DNA of 64,000 nucleotides, from assembly GCA_001312325.1 (NCBI GenBank), contig BBDJ01000010.1, positions 62,001 to 126,000 on the forward strand, given 5' to 3'. The DNA is from Lysinibacillus pakistanensis (GTDB lineage: Bacteria; Bacillota; Bacilli; Bacillales_A; Planococcaceae). The notes under the pieces are model-generated. The model was given only the letters and a program-made list of their open reading frames with translations. It ran no database searches and was not told where the DNA came from. The translations under genes were made by a program, and so were the position numbers. Numbering within the stretch: the stretch's first letter is position 1; each line of letters begins with the position of its first letter. Positions 56,229-64,000 of the stretch are shown in pieces.

Positions 56229-56765
56229 TTAAGGCCAGGTACTTTCTTGGAATAAGCAAGTAACGAAGATCCCGCCTATAGCTGCTGCGATACTAGCAGC
56301 ATTTCCTTTAACACCAGCTTTTATTAATTTTAATGCAGCTGATGTGTAATCTTTCTCCATTACAAGAGCTATTACAGTAGCCCAAACAGCTGTAGGAATA
56401 AAATCTTCATGAGAGAAATAACCTTTAATTTTGTTTTCTATACAACGGTCTAATCCTGGATTTCGAGCTGTTACTATCTCATTTCCACCTTTTTCAAAAG
56501 CACTATCAACCTCTTCTAAGTAAAGGCTATTACCATACTCTTCTTCAATCTTCTCAAAATCTACTCCTATCGCTTGTCCAAACTCATCCTCAACCATCGC
56601 TTGTTCAAATACAAATTCTAATGCTTTAGCTAGTTCTTGTACTTGCTGTTCATCAATTTCTGCATTTGTTGCTTGGCTTTTCGCTAATATCGTTGGTGCA
56701 AAAGTTGATATTACTAAAGAAAATACAAGCAGAGATGCGATTACTTTAATAAGACGATTTTTCAT
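56229..56765 (-). CDS. Exported hypothetical protein with hydrophobic C-terminal segment
   Basis: 178 aa. Signal peptide (VIASLLVFSLVISTFAPTIL, then AKSQ), an acidic helical middle (VQELAKALEFVFEQAM) and a hydrophobic Ala/Ile/Gly-rich C-terminal part (NAASIAAAIGGIFVTCLF). The last portion is like pore-forming or bacteriocin-like peptides, but no family is certain. Upstream on the same strand is a two-TM protein. The arrangement suggests a toxin or bacteriocin with its protector; this is a guess. Confidence 0.5.
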   Translation of the reverse strand: MKNRLIKVIASLLVFSLVISTFAPTILAKSQATNAEIDEQQVQELAKALEFVFEQAMVEDEFGQAIGVDFEKIEEEYGNSLYLEEVDSAFEKGGNEIVTARNPGLDRCIENKIKGYFSHEDFIPTAVWATVIALVMEKDYTSAALKLIKAGVKGNAASIAAAIGGIFVTCLFQESTWP

Positions 56766-56833
56766 ATGTATTCCTTCTTTTAACTTTTATGTAATATAAT
56801 GTAATATATTAATTATCTTCTGTCAAATTTTGT

Positions 56834-57028
56834 TTAATTTATTTTTTTCTTATGTTTTTCACTACTAAATAGTGAGTTGAAAAATGCAAATACAATTACT
56901 ACCCATATAGAATAGAAAAAGTTATTAATTAAATTCCAATCACCTTTTCTGAAATAATCCCAAATTGGTAAAGTTACAAACAAACATACAAAGTAAATAA
57001 TATATATATATTTTCTAATAAACTCCAT
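56834..57028 (-). CDS. Two-TM membrane protein, possible immunity partner
   Basis: 64 aa. Two hydrophobic segments (YIIYFVCLFVTLPIW, FFYSIWVVIVFAFFNSLF) and a basic end. Start 57028 follows GAGGTGA. It precedes the exported protein on the same strand by 68 bases. Confidence 0.45.
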   Translation of the reverse strand: MEFIRKYIYIIYFVCLFVTLPIWDYFRKGDWNLINNFFYSIWVVIVFAFFNSLFSSEKHKKKIN

Positions 57029-57266
57029 TAATATCACCTCGTTAAATACTAATTTATTACATTTATCATTATATATTTAAATTTTACAAATATGAAATTA
57101 TTTGTAAAAAAATAGTAATTAAGTTCTATGCCTTTTTTATTTCCAAAAATTACTCTTGATAAGATACAAACATTTGTTCTAATATATATGCAAACAAGTG
57201 TTCTTGTGAAAGCAATTAAAACAGAGCAATTTTTTATAAATAGTGATGTATTAGGAGGGAAATGAG

Positions 57267-57488
57267 ATGAGAGAACAACTGATTAAAGCTATGCAACGTA
57301 ATCAATTGATAAACATGATGTATGTATCAAAAAATGGGTCTGTAACAAAAAGGCGAGTAAAAGTCATTAAAATTATTGGTAATTCATTTCAAGCATTCTG
57401 TTTTACAAGACATTCTAAGCGTACCTTTATAATAAACAATGTTCTCGCTATTGTTCCGTTCGTTCCGAAAGAACGTGAAATTGTATGA
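57267..57488 (+). CDS. Small WYL-like regulatory-domain protein
   Basis: 73 aa. Reads INMMYVSKNGSVTKRRVKVI, then FQAFCFTRHSKRTFIINNVL, similar to a bare WYL-type ligand-binding domain. GGAGGG precedes the start. It overlaps the next gene by ATGA-type coupling. Typical phage-region small protein; function unknown. Confidence 0.5.
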   Translation: MREQLIKAMQRNQLINMMYVSKNGSVTKRRVKVIKIIGNSFQAFCFTRHSKRTFIINNVLAIVPFVPKEREIV

Positions 57489-57871
57489 TAAATTTCGAGC
57501 AACGTAGACTATTACATAAATATGTCGTTTATGATATGGCTGTTCAATCGTTGCAAAGAGATTATAAAGTGATTGAAAATCTAAAATTAAGTAAAGTATA
57601 TTTGCCGATACTAGATAAGCTTTTAGATAGCATTTCACAAGAATGTTACAACTCTAAGAGGCTGTTGGCCAAAGATAAAATTTGATTAGTACGATGGGAA
57701 AAGATCGATGAATACTTTAGTGATTTAATTGTTGCCACAGCAGGAGAAGATCAAGTGTTTACCTATGCAAACATGGCCCTTAAAACACAAGTAGAAAAAT
57801 TGTTAAATCAACATTTAAACAAAAAGACCAGACATATCAATATGAGTGCCTGGTCTTTTTTCGTTTTATAA
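57485..57871 (+). pseudogene. Phage-type small gene interrupted by an in-frame TGA
   Basis: The first 66 codons end at TGA 57683-57685, but the same frame continues without any shift as LVRWEKIDEYFSDLIVATAG, then EDQVFTYANMALKTQVEKLL to 57871. CGA to TGA is the likely change. Pairs with the WYL-like gene upstream. Confidence 0.55.
57824..57864 (+). terminator. Terminator overlapping the gene end
   Basis: AAAGACCAG pairs with CTGGTCTTT and a T-run follows. Confidence 0.55.
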
Positions 57872-57942
57872 AAGGGATTAATATATTTTCATATTCGATA
57901 AACACGCATTAAAAACACGTATTATTTTTTTGAAAACCTTTT

Positions 57943-57969
57943 ACACGCATTATTAATGCGTGTTATAAT
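57943..57969 (+). promoter_or_regulatory. hicAB promoter with perfect operator palindrome
   Basis: TTTACA (57940) and TATAAT (57964) with an 18-base spacer. The palindrome ACACGCATTA-T-TAATGCGTGT fills the spacer (57943-57963). Extra half sites ACACGCATTA at 57902 and ACACGTATTA at 57915. HicB is expected to bind here and block RNA polymerase. Confidence 0.75.
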
Positions 57970-57992
57970 TAATACAGAAAGGAGGTAAGGTA

Positions 57993-58201
57993 ATGGGAAA
58001 GCAAGTAACTACGAGAGAAGTTCTTCAAAAACTAAAGAAAAGTGGATTCATCAAATCTCTTCAAAAAGGGAAAGGTAGTCATCAGAGATACATAAAGATG
58101 ACCCAACAAGATTTGCAGACATTAGTGTAAAAGCTGATGGTCGATTGATTCCATTAGGAACATTAAGAAGTATTGAGCAGACATCAGGGGTTAAGTTTTA
58201 A
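57993..58201 (+). CDS. hicA: HicA-type mRNA interferase toxin
   Basis: About 69 aa once one A is added near 58095. Pattern TTREVLQKLKKSGFIKSLQ, KGSHQRY (catalytic His region) and a C-terminal LIPLGTLRSIEQTSGVKF. As printed the frame ends early at LQTLV, so it is either an error or a frame-dead toxin. AAGGAGG precedes ATG. Upstream of hicB, usual order. Confidence 0.7.
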
Positions 58202-58262
58202 CCCCACTGCTTCACCTGTTACCTTACCCCATAATAAACTTTAAAGAAAAGAGGTTTTACAA

Positions 58263-58698
58263 TTGAGTTATTCAAATCATTTTGTTTATCCAGTTGTTGT
58301 AGAAACTGCTGATGATGGTGGTTTAGGAATGTACTTTCCTGATTTTCCTGGTACAGCGATTTTAGTTGACGATATTACAGAAGGTGTTCAAGAAGCAAAA
58401 GACATGTTAGCTTTTCGTATTATTGAATTAGAAGAGAATGATTTACCTCTTCCTGTTCCTTCGAACCCTGCTGATATCGAATTACATGCAGTAACGGATC
58501 GAATTGTCTTTATTGATGTGTATATGCCACCATTTCGTAATGAATCAGCTAATAAGGCTGTTACTAAGAACTGTACACTACCAAGATGGTTACGAGATGC
58601 TGCAGAAGATGCAGGATTAAATTTTTCGCATATATTGCAAGCGTCACTTAAAGATGCTCTAGGATTAGAGCAAAATGACAAAAAAAGCAGCCAATTAG
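58263..58698 (+). CDS. hicB: HicB-type antitoxin
   Basis: About 144 aa with A7 at 58680 read as A6. The HicB RNase-H-like fold has YPVVVETADDGGLGMYFPDF and GVQEAKDMLAFRI, with a C-terminal HTH (LPRWLRDAAEDAGLNFSHIL). It neutralises HicA and represses the operon through the upstream palindrome. TTG/ATG near 58263. Confidence 0.8.
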
Positions 58699-58712
58699 GT
58701 TGCTTTTTTTTG
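58680..58712 (+). terminator. Terminator after hicB
   Basis: AAAAAAGCA pairs with TTGCTTTTTT. It overlaps the last codons of hicB. Confidence 0.65.
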
Positions 58713-59023
58713 AGCAAAAAAAGTCATAATAAAAAGCCACTCAATTGAGTGATTATTAATTTAAATCTATTTGAGTTTTATTCATTAATTTACCGCCTTA
58801 GAACATTATAGTAGAAGATGACAAGACGCCATCTGTCTCAAATTCATACATTACTGTATGATTGGGTTCCATTCTTTAACCTTGTATCACGTCAAAAACT
58901 AGTGTGTTCTTGGTTTTAATTATTTACCTATTTTGTAAATAATAATCTATTATTGAAAAAAAAGTAAAATATGATAATATATAAAATATAAAGTTACTAT
59001 AAAATAAATAGGGGTGGTTGTTT
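58713..59023. other. Upstream region of the toxin gene
   Basis: AT-rich, no other gene seen. Confidence 0.3.
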
Positions 59024-59936
59024 ATGCAAGGTAAAGAATCAACACATTCTGTTGAACTAAAGGATAATGTTTCTAGAGGCTGGGTGACAACACCAGTAAA
59101 TGACCGTTTAAAAACAATATCTAAAGATATGTATTTAAAGTACCGTTATTATAAATTTTCATGGAATAACGAGAAACCATCTACAGAATGGGGTGGAAGA
59201 GATTATAAGAGTACTTCGATTCCAGACTATACTTGGAATCTCAATGGAACTCAATTAGGCGAGCCGATTCTAGCAGATTTAGAACCATTATTTTTTGGGA
59301 AATCTATATTGACTAACGACACTCCTATTGATCAAACGCTACAAACAGATTCATTTACTAAGACTGTCAGTACAACTAATTCAACAACGACTTCGCCTGG
59401 ATTTAACATAGGATTAGGAGATATCACCATCCCTATTGTATCTAAATTAGGAAAAATTGAAATGACATTTAATACAAATAATTCTGACAATACAACTACC
59501 TCTGAAGTATCTAGAACTTCTACAAGTCAATCGGTATTTGTTCCTACTGGGAAGATATACGAAGTACAAGTGTATTTACTCATTGCTAAATATAGAGGTA
59601 AAGTATCTCTAAAAGCTGAATCTATTGATAATCCATACAGTGATGTTACATTTGATGCAGTAAAGGGTGGAATGACGGGAGGTTATATTAATAAAAAAAA
59701 GGACTGAGAAACTTCCTTTTATATCTGTGTATGAATACGGTGAATCTAATATGTTTTCTCAACAAGGAATAGACTATAACTATTGGAAACAAAACGGAAG
59801 CCCGAAAATCAAACTTTATGTTGATGGAGAAGGAGATTACACTTTTCAAAATGGATCTCAATTTGAAGTAAAAGTTACAGACATCACAGATTCTTTAAAT
59901 CCTAAATTAGTAAGAAGTTATGAACTGAATAACTGA
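59024..59936 (+). CDS. ETX/MTX2-family (aerolysin-like) pore-forming toxin
   Basis: About 303 aa after A8 near 59699 is read as A7. The insertion-loop region alternates Ser/Thr (DSFTKTVSTTNSTTTSPGFN, IGLGDITIPIVSKLGK) and the conserved block SQSVFVPTGKIYEVQVYL is the ETX/MTX2 signature. The C-terminal domain runs from PFISVYEYGESN to the end. No signal peptide is visible, as in some MTX-type proteins. AGGGGTGG precedes ATG 59024. It sits inside the mtaB-linked element, so it is mobile cargo. Target unknown; known relatives kill mosquitoes, nematodes or mammalian cells. Confidence 0.85.
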
Positions 59937-59953
59937 CCTGAAAAGTAAATAAA

Positions 59954-59986
59954 AAACAGATAGCTGTATACAGTTATCTGTTTTTA
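59954..59986 (+). terminator. Terminator after toxin gene
   Basis: AAACAGATA pairs with TATCTGTTT and T5 follows. Confidence 0.7.
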
Positions 59987-60197
59987 TTTACATAGTCGCC
60001 TAATATTAATTATTTTTGATATTCCTATTTAAGAACCATGTTGCGAATGCACTCCACCCAAAATGAGCGCCTGGTCTTGGTGTTATTATTCACCTTGTAA
60101 TTCCTTTTCTCTAGCGTCTATCAGCTGCTTTAATTACGTTTATTTATTTATTTATTTTACTATTTTTTTTGGTGAGAATAACTAAAAAGTAGATAAG

Positions 60198-60224
60198 AAA
60201 AGACCACTCTGCGTGGTCTTTTAA
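60198..60224 (+). terminator. Terminator
   Basis: AAAAGACCAC pairs with GTGGTCTTTT; it insulates mtaB from the element. Confidence 0.65.
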
Positions 60225-60349
60225 ATCTTAAAAGTATTGATTTTAAAAGGATTGTGTTATTATAGTTCACGTATCTAAATTAAGAGCATAAGAAAATAAA
60301 TAAAGTAAGAAACACAGTGTAATGTGATATTGAAAGGATGATATATATT

Positions 60350-61698
60350 ATGAGCTACGAGCTTCCTAAAACCGTATCTCTATATACTCTAGGTTGTAAA
60401 GTAAACCATTATGAAACAGAAGCTATTTGGCAGCTGTTTAAGGAACAAGGCTATGAGCGTACTGAATTTGATCACCAAGCAGACGTTTATGTCATAAATA
60501 CATGTACCGTAACAAATACTGGAGATAAAAAATCACGTCAGGTAATTCGTCGAGCTATTCGTCAAAATCCTGATGCTGTCATTTGTGTTACAGGTTGCTA
60601 CGCTCAAACGTCTCCAGCAGAAATAATGGCGATTCCTGGTGTAGATATTGTTGTAGGAACACAGGATCGTACAAAGTTACTTGGCTATATTGATCAATAT
60701 CGTTCTGAACGACAACCAATTAATGCTGTACGCAACATTATGAAAAATCGTGTCTATGAGGAATTAGATGTACCTGCATTTACAGACCGTACACGTGCAT
60801 CTTTAAAAATTCAAGAGGGCTGTAATAACTTCTGTACTTTTTGTATTATTCCATGGGCACGTGGGTTAATGCGTTCCCGAGATCCTAAGGAAGTATTGCA
60901 CCAAGCACAACAATTAGTGGACGCAGGCTATCTTGAAATTGTACTAACAGGCATTCATACAGGTGGCTATGGACAAGACTTAAAAGATTATAACTTAGCG
61001 CAGTTACTACGTGATTTAGAGGCGAATGTGAAAGGCTTAAAACGCTTACGTATTTCTTCAATTGAGGCTAGTCAATTAACAGATGAAGTCATTGAAGTTT
61101 TACGTGAATCAAATATTGTTGTTAATCACCTACACATTCCAATCCAATCAGGTTCAGACACAGTTTTAAAACGCATGCGTCGTAAGTATACAATGGAATT
61201 CTTTGGTGAGCGCTTAACAAAATTACATGAGGCATTACCAGACTTAGCTGTTACATCTGACGTCATTGTAGGTTTCCCAGGTGAGACGGAAGATGAATTT
61301 ATGGAAACGTATAACTTTATTCGGGACCATAAATTCTCTGAGCTGCATGTATTTCCATTCTCTCCTCGTACAGGAACACCAGCTGCACGTATGGAGGATC
61401 AAATTGATGAGGAAATTAAAAACGAACGTGTTCACGCTTAATTGCATTAAATGACCAATTGGCGAAGGAATATGCCTCTCGTTTTGAAGATCAAGTTTTG
61501 GAGGTTATCCCAGAAGAGTTTGTTCATGATGGTAGTGAGGAAGAAGGACTACTAACAGGCTATACAGATAATTACTTAAAAGTAGTCTTTGAAGGCCCTG
61601 AGAGTCTAATTGGACAGCTTGTGAAGGTGAAAATTACACAAGCAGGATATCCTCATTCTAAAGGACAATTTGTGCGTGTGTTAGAAGCAGTTAAATAA
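60350..61698 (+). CDS. mtaB: tRNA t6A37 methylthiotransferase MtaB
   Basis: About 449 aa. N-terminal UPF0004 domain (YTLGCKVNHYETEAIWQLF), radical SAM CNNFCTFCIIPWARG binding the 4Fe-4S cluster, and a TRAM domain (TGYTDNYLKVVFEG). Missing T at about 61438 (VHA-LIALNDQLA) splits the frame and is treated as error. ATG 60350 follows AAAGGATG. The first 11-14 codons (MSYELPKTVSLYTLGC) come from the inserted element, replacing MSNERSKIVSFHTLGC. Confidence 0.95.
60384..60397 (+). other. attR core of serine-recombinase element
   Basis: ATACTCTAGGTTGT, identical to 53896-53909, inside mtaB. DNA between the two copies is the integrated element. Confidence 0.75.
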
Positions 61699-61700
61699 AT

Positions 61701-61742
61701 AAAAGGATTGCCTTTTTTTTAATAGGGCAATCCTTTTTGTTT
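61701..61742 (+). terminator. Terminator after mtaB
   Basis: AAAGGATTGCC pairs with GGCAATCCTTT and T-rich DNA follows. Confidence 0.7.
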
Positions 61743-61753
61743 TGTGAAGGGTA

Positions 61754-62075
61754 AAAGCGAAGAGCGAGAATTATAGTAAGCTGATTGAAAAGAGAAAGAA
61801 GCAGAGCGAAAATGAGGGCAGGCTGATCAAAAAAAGTATGAAGCAGAGCGAATATGGGAGAAAGCTGATCAAAAAGAAATGTAGCAGAGCGAAAATCAGA
61901 GCAAGCTGATCAAAAAAGAATGAAGCAGAGCGAAAATGAGAGCAGGTTGATCGAAAAGGGAATGAAGCAGAGCGGAAATGAGAGAAAGCTGATCAAAAAG
62001 AAATGAAGCAGAGCGAAAATCGGAACAAGCTGATCGAAAATGGAATAAATTAGAGCAAATTGATCAAAAGAAGTA
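61754..62075 (+). repeat. 41-42-bp degenerate tandem repeat array
   Basis: About seven units, each starting AGCAGAGCGAAAAT and containing AGCTGATCAAAAAG. Unit lengths alternate 41 and 42. It lies between mtaB and deoC. Units are imperfect and contain frequent stops in all plus frames. Confidence 0.85.
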
Positions 62076-62217
62076 GGGTTAAAGTAAGAAACTCTATTTA
62101 GAATGAATGTAAGCAAGTCTAACCATTGATTAAATAAAAGAAATTAGACGTTATCGTTAAAAAATGATATGATTCCAAGAGGTACGTACAACTTGGGTTG
62201 CGAAGGAGAGTTTTAAA

Positions 62218-62889
62218 ATGGGACAAAATTTTGCACGTATGATTGATCATACTTTATTAAAGGCTGAGGCTACGCAAGAACAAATTGAAAAACTTTGTGC
62301 TGAGGCAAAACAATTTAGCTTTGCTTCAGTATGTGTAAATCCGACATGGGTTAAGTACAGCAGTGAATTATTACATGGATCGGACGTTTTAGTGTGTACA
62401 GTTATTGGTTTCCCGCTTGGCGCTAGTACATCAGCGGTTAAAGCATTTGAGGTAAAAGATGCAATTGCGAATGGTGCAAAAGAAGTGGATATGGTCATTA
62501 ATATCGGTGCATTAAAGGATAAAAAATATGATGTTGTACAAGCTGATATTGCTGCAGTGGTTGAAGCGGCAAAGGGTAGTGCACTTGTGAAGGTTATTAT
62601 TGAAGCATGCTTACTAACAGAGGTAGAGAAAGTGAAGGCATGTGAATTATCAGTGGCAGCAGGAGCAGATTATGTGAAAACGTCAACAGGTTTTTCTACT
62701 GGTGGCGCAACAGCAGAGGATATTGCTTTAATGCGTAAAACGGTGGGTCCAGAGCTAGGTGTAAAAGCTTCTGGTGGTGTACGAAGCTTAGAGGATATGA
62801 AAAAGATGATTGAGGCAGGGGCTACTCGTATTGGAGCAAGCTCGGGTGTAGCAATTATGAATGGTTTAATATCAGATTCTAATTATTAA
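62218..62889 (+). CDS. deoC: Deoxyribose-phosphate aldolase
   Basis: 223 aa, family-normal length. Schiff-base lysine in [15 protein letters not shown], catalytic [10 protein letters not shown] and phosphate-binding [12 protein letters not shown]. Splits 2-deoxyribose-5-phosphate to acetaldehyde and glyceraldehyde-3-phosphate. GGAGAG precedes ATG. Intact, with an integrase remnant just beyond its 3' end. Confidence 0.95.
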   Translation: MGQNFARMIDHTLLKAEATQEQIEKLCAEAKQFSFASVCVNPTWVKYSSELLHGSDVLVCTVIGFPLGASTSAVKAFEVKDAIANGAKEVDMVINIGALKDKKYDVVQADIAAVVEAAKGSALVKVIIEACLLTEVEKVKACELSVAAGADYVKTSTGFSTGGATAEDIALMRKTVGPELGVKASGGVRSLEDMKKMIEAGATRIGASSGVAIMNGLISDSNY

Positions 62890-62933
62890 TAGTAATGAAA
62901 ATCCTTATATAGTAAGGGCTACGGGGCTGTTCT

Positions 62934-63640
62934 CTATGAACTAGCCCCACTTTTAGCCCCAACTTCATTTAAACTTTGACTAAATGCCGCTACGGACGCC
63001 TCTTCCATTTCTTTAAGAACATGACCATATATTTCGTAAATCATTTTAGGAGTGTTTCCTAAACGTTCAGCTATGACCTTCACATTCAGACCACGATTCA
63101 ATAAAATAGTGCAATGCGTGTGCCTTAAACCATGTAAAGTTATTTTGGGAAGCCTGGTTCTTTGAATAATCTTATACATGATTTTGGCTGTGTTGTTCGG
63201 TCCTATAGGCTCCCCTGACAAATGTGAGATAAAAACAAATGTATTATCATTCTCATATTCATCTTCATCCATCAGTTTTAGTCCATACGTCAACAATTTT
63301 TGCTTACACCATTTTTTTATAGGTTTCTAATTGCTTCATAACAGCTTCTTCCACTAAAATGGTTCTATAGCTGTTTAGTGTTTTAGGCTTATGGGTGCTC
63401 CATAATCCCTGGAACGTTCAATTGTTATTGTATGCTCTTTAAAATTAATATTTTTCCACTGTAATCCACATGCTTCACCGCAGCGCATTCCTGTATATGC
63501 AATTACGAGTAAAAAAAGTGTAATTTGTGATGTTTTCATTTTGTTTGGCATCATTCAAAAAAAGTTACTAATTCGGTAGGTGTGAGATAATTTTCTTGTT
63601 TCTTTCCAGTCTCATCCCTTTGGATAAACTGATTGATTTT
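62934..63640 (-). pseudogene. Tyrosine integrase remnant at the deoC 3' end
   Basis: C-terminal catalytic domain: ITLHGLRHTHCTILLNRGLN (His/Arg), then KMIYEIYGHVLKEMEE with the Tyr. The N-terminal part of the domain (YTGMRCGEACGLQWKNINF) is in other frames up to about 63640, and the first domains are missing. Orientation and position mirror the integrase at lepA. Confidence 0.75.
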
Positions 63641-63753
63641 TTACAAGATCAATCGGAGCAGTTACGGGTCCAACAATTCCAGCACACTATCCCTGAAAAA
63701 AACAGCGCAAGATACTGAACGAATTTGTTCACCAGAAGGTTTGTTAAAAGAAG

Positions 63754-63961
63754 ATGTTCTTCACTACTGTGAAAGAGTATTATGATTTTGTTAGTAAATA
63801 TGTTGATCCACGGGGAATAACTCCTACAGTTGTAGAAGATGTAATAAAAAAACACATCTATAAAACCTGGGCGATATGAAGGTACCTTTATGCATCAAAA
63901 TGAAAAAGTAACAGTAATCATAAATAGTAACGGAGATGTTATTACCATTATACCGAGATAG
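63754..63961 (+). CDS. Possible toxin C-terminal domain
   Basis: About 68 aa after A7 at 63846 is read as A6. Reads YYDFVSKYVDPRGITPTVV, then YEGTFMHQNEKVTVIINSNG and DVITIIPR; the ending resembles the tips of polymorphic RNase-like toxins (BECR-type). The upstream part is frame-disrupted, so the start is unclear. Confidence 0.35.
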
Positions 63962-63972
63962 GAGACTATAAA

Positions 63973-64000
63973 ATGTTTATTAAATATGATGAGTATGAAC
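63973..64000 (+). CDS. Start of next gene, possible immunity gene (cut by window end)
   Basis: GGAG and ATG 63973, giving MFIKYDEYE before the edge. It is placed 11 bases after the possible toxin tip, as immunity genes are. Confidence 0.35.

Noticed and set aside
57683..57685. Selenocysteine readthrough at TGA
   Set aside because: No SECIS-like hairpin after it and the expected residue is not Cys; a nonsense mutation is simpler.
61754..62075. 41-42-bp repeats as a CRISPR array
   Set aside because: No constant repeat with distinct spacers; units are degenerate along their whole length and no cas genes are nearby.
61910..62116. Minus-strand Phe/Leu/Ser-rich ORF over the tandem array
   Set aside because: It simply reflects the antisense of the repeats and has no start signal.

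Overview
The window looks like a low-GC Firmicute of the Bacillaceae/Planococcaceae type, most likely Lysinibacillus. The reasons are S-layer-homology (SLH) surface proteins, a CIRCE-controlled hrcA-grpE-dnaK-dnaJ-prmA-rsmE-mtaB block, lepA-hemW linkage, spore-surface-like proteins with mother-cell-type promoters, and an ETX/MTX2-family pore-forming protein. No rRNA, tRNA or CRISPR array was seen.

An important caveat is that many genes, including essential ones (lepA, dnaK, dnaJ, hrcA, rsmE, mtaB), are split by one-base shifts. Almost all sit at A or T runs, usually a run of 7 where 6 restores the frame (or 8 where 7 does). I read these as sequence errors and merge the pieces. Only lesions that are not homopolymer shifts (nonsense codons, insertions, truncations) are called pseudogenes.

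Layout. (1) 1-8430: an uptake locus. It has two SLH-anchored surface proteins with an alpha/alpha-barrel (prenyltransferase/terpenoid-cyclase-like) domain, a lipoprotein with a DUF4430 (transcobalamin C-terminal-like) domain, and an ECF transporter: EcfT, a fused double EcfA ATPase, and an S component. The domain set resembles vertebrate intrinsic factor/transcobalamin, so a cobamide-capture system is the leading hypothesis. (2) 8563-11487: a small membrane protein and lepA. (3) 11446-14450: a decayed integrative element bounded by a perfect 51-bp duplication of the lepA 3' end, with a second integrase remnant just outside. (4) 15068-41681: mostly small metabolic, membrane and regulatory genes (DUF418, glycosyltransferase, esterase, MBL hydrolase, Nudix, GNAT/YoaP, cupin, VOC, MDR reductase, cysK, formate/nitrite transporter, YqeY, a TetR-reductase pair sharing an operator, PLP decarboxylase plus chemoreceptor, chromate transporter). 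This region also holds five copies of a mosaic hairpin-rich repeat family, one of which interrupts a polysaccharide deacetylase gene. (5) 41862-49761: hemW and the heat-shock operon. (6) 50036-53534: three related spore-surface-type genes. (7) 53896-60397: a remnant of a serine-recombinase element inserted in the 5' part of mtaB. It carries an ETX/MTX2 toxin, HicAB, a secreted-protein/membrane-protein pair and an endolysin remnant, and it supplies a replacement promoter and start for mtaB. (8) 61754-64000: a 41-42-bp tandem repeat array, deoC, a tyrosine integrase remnant at the deoC 3' end, and the edge of a possible toxin/immunity module.

Together the window shows a conserved chaperone/translation backbone in which the ends of lepA, mtaB and deoC act as integration sites for small elements.
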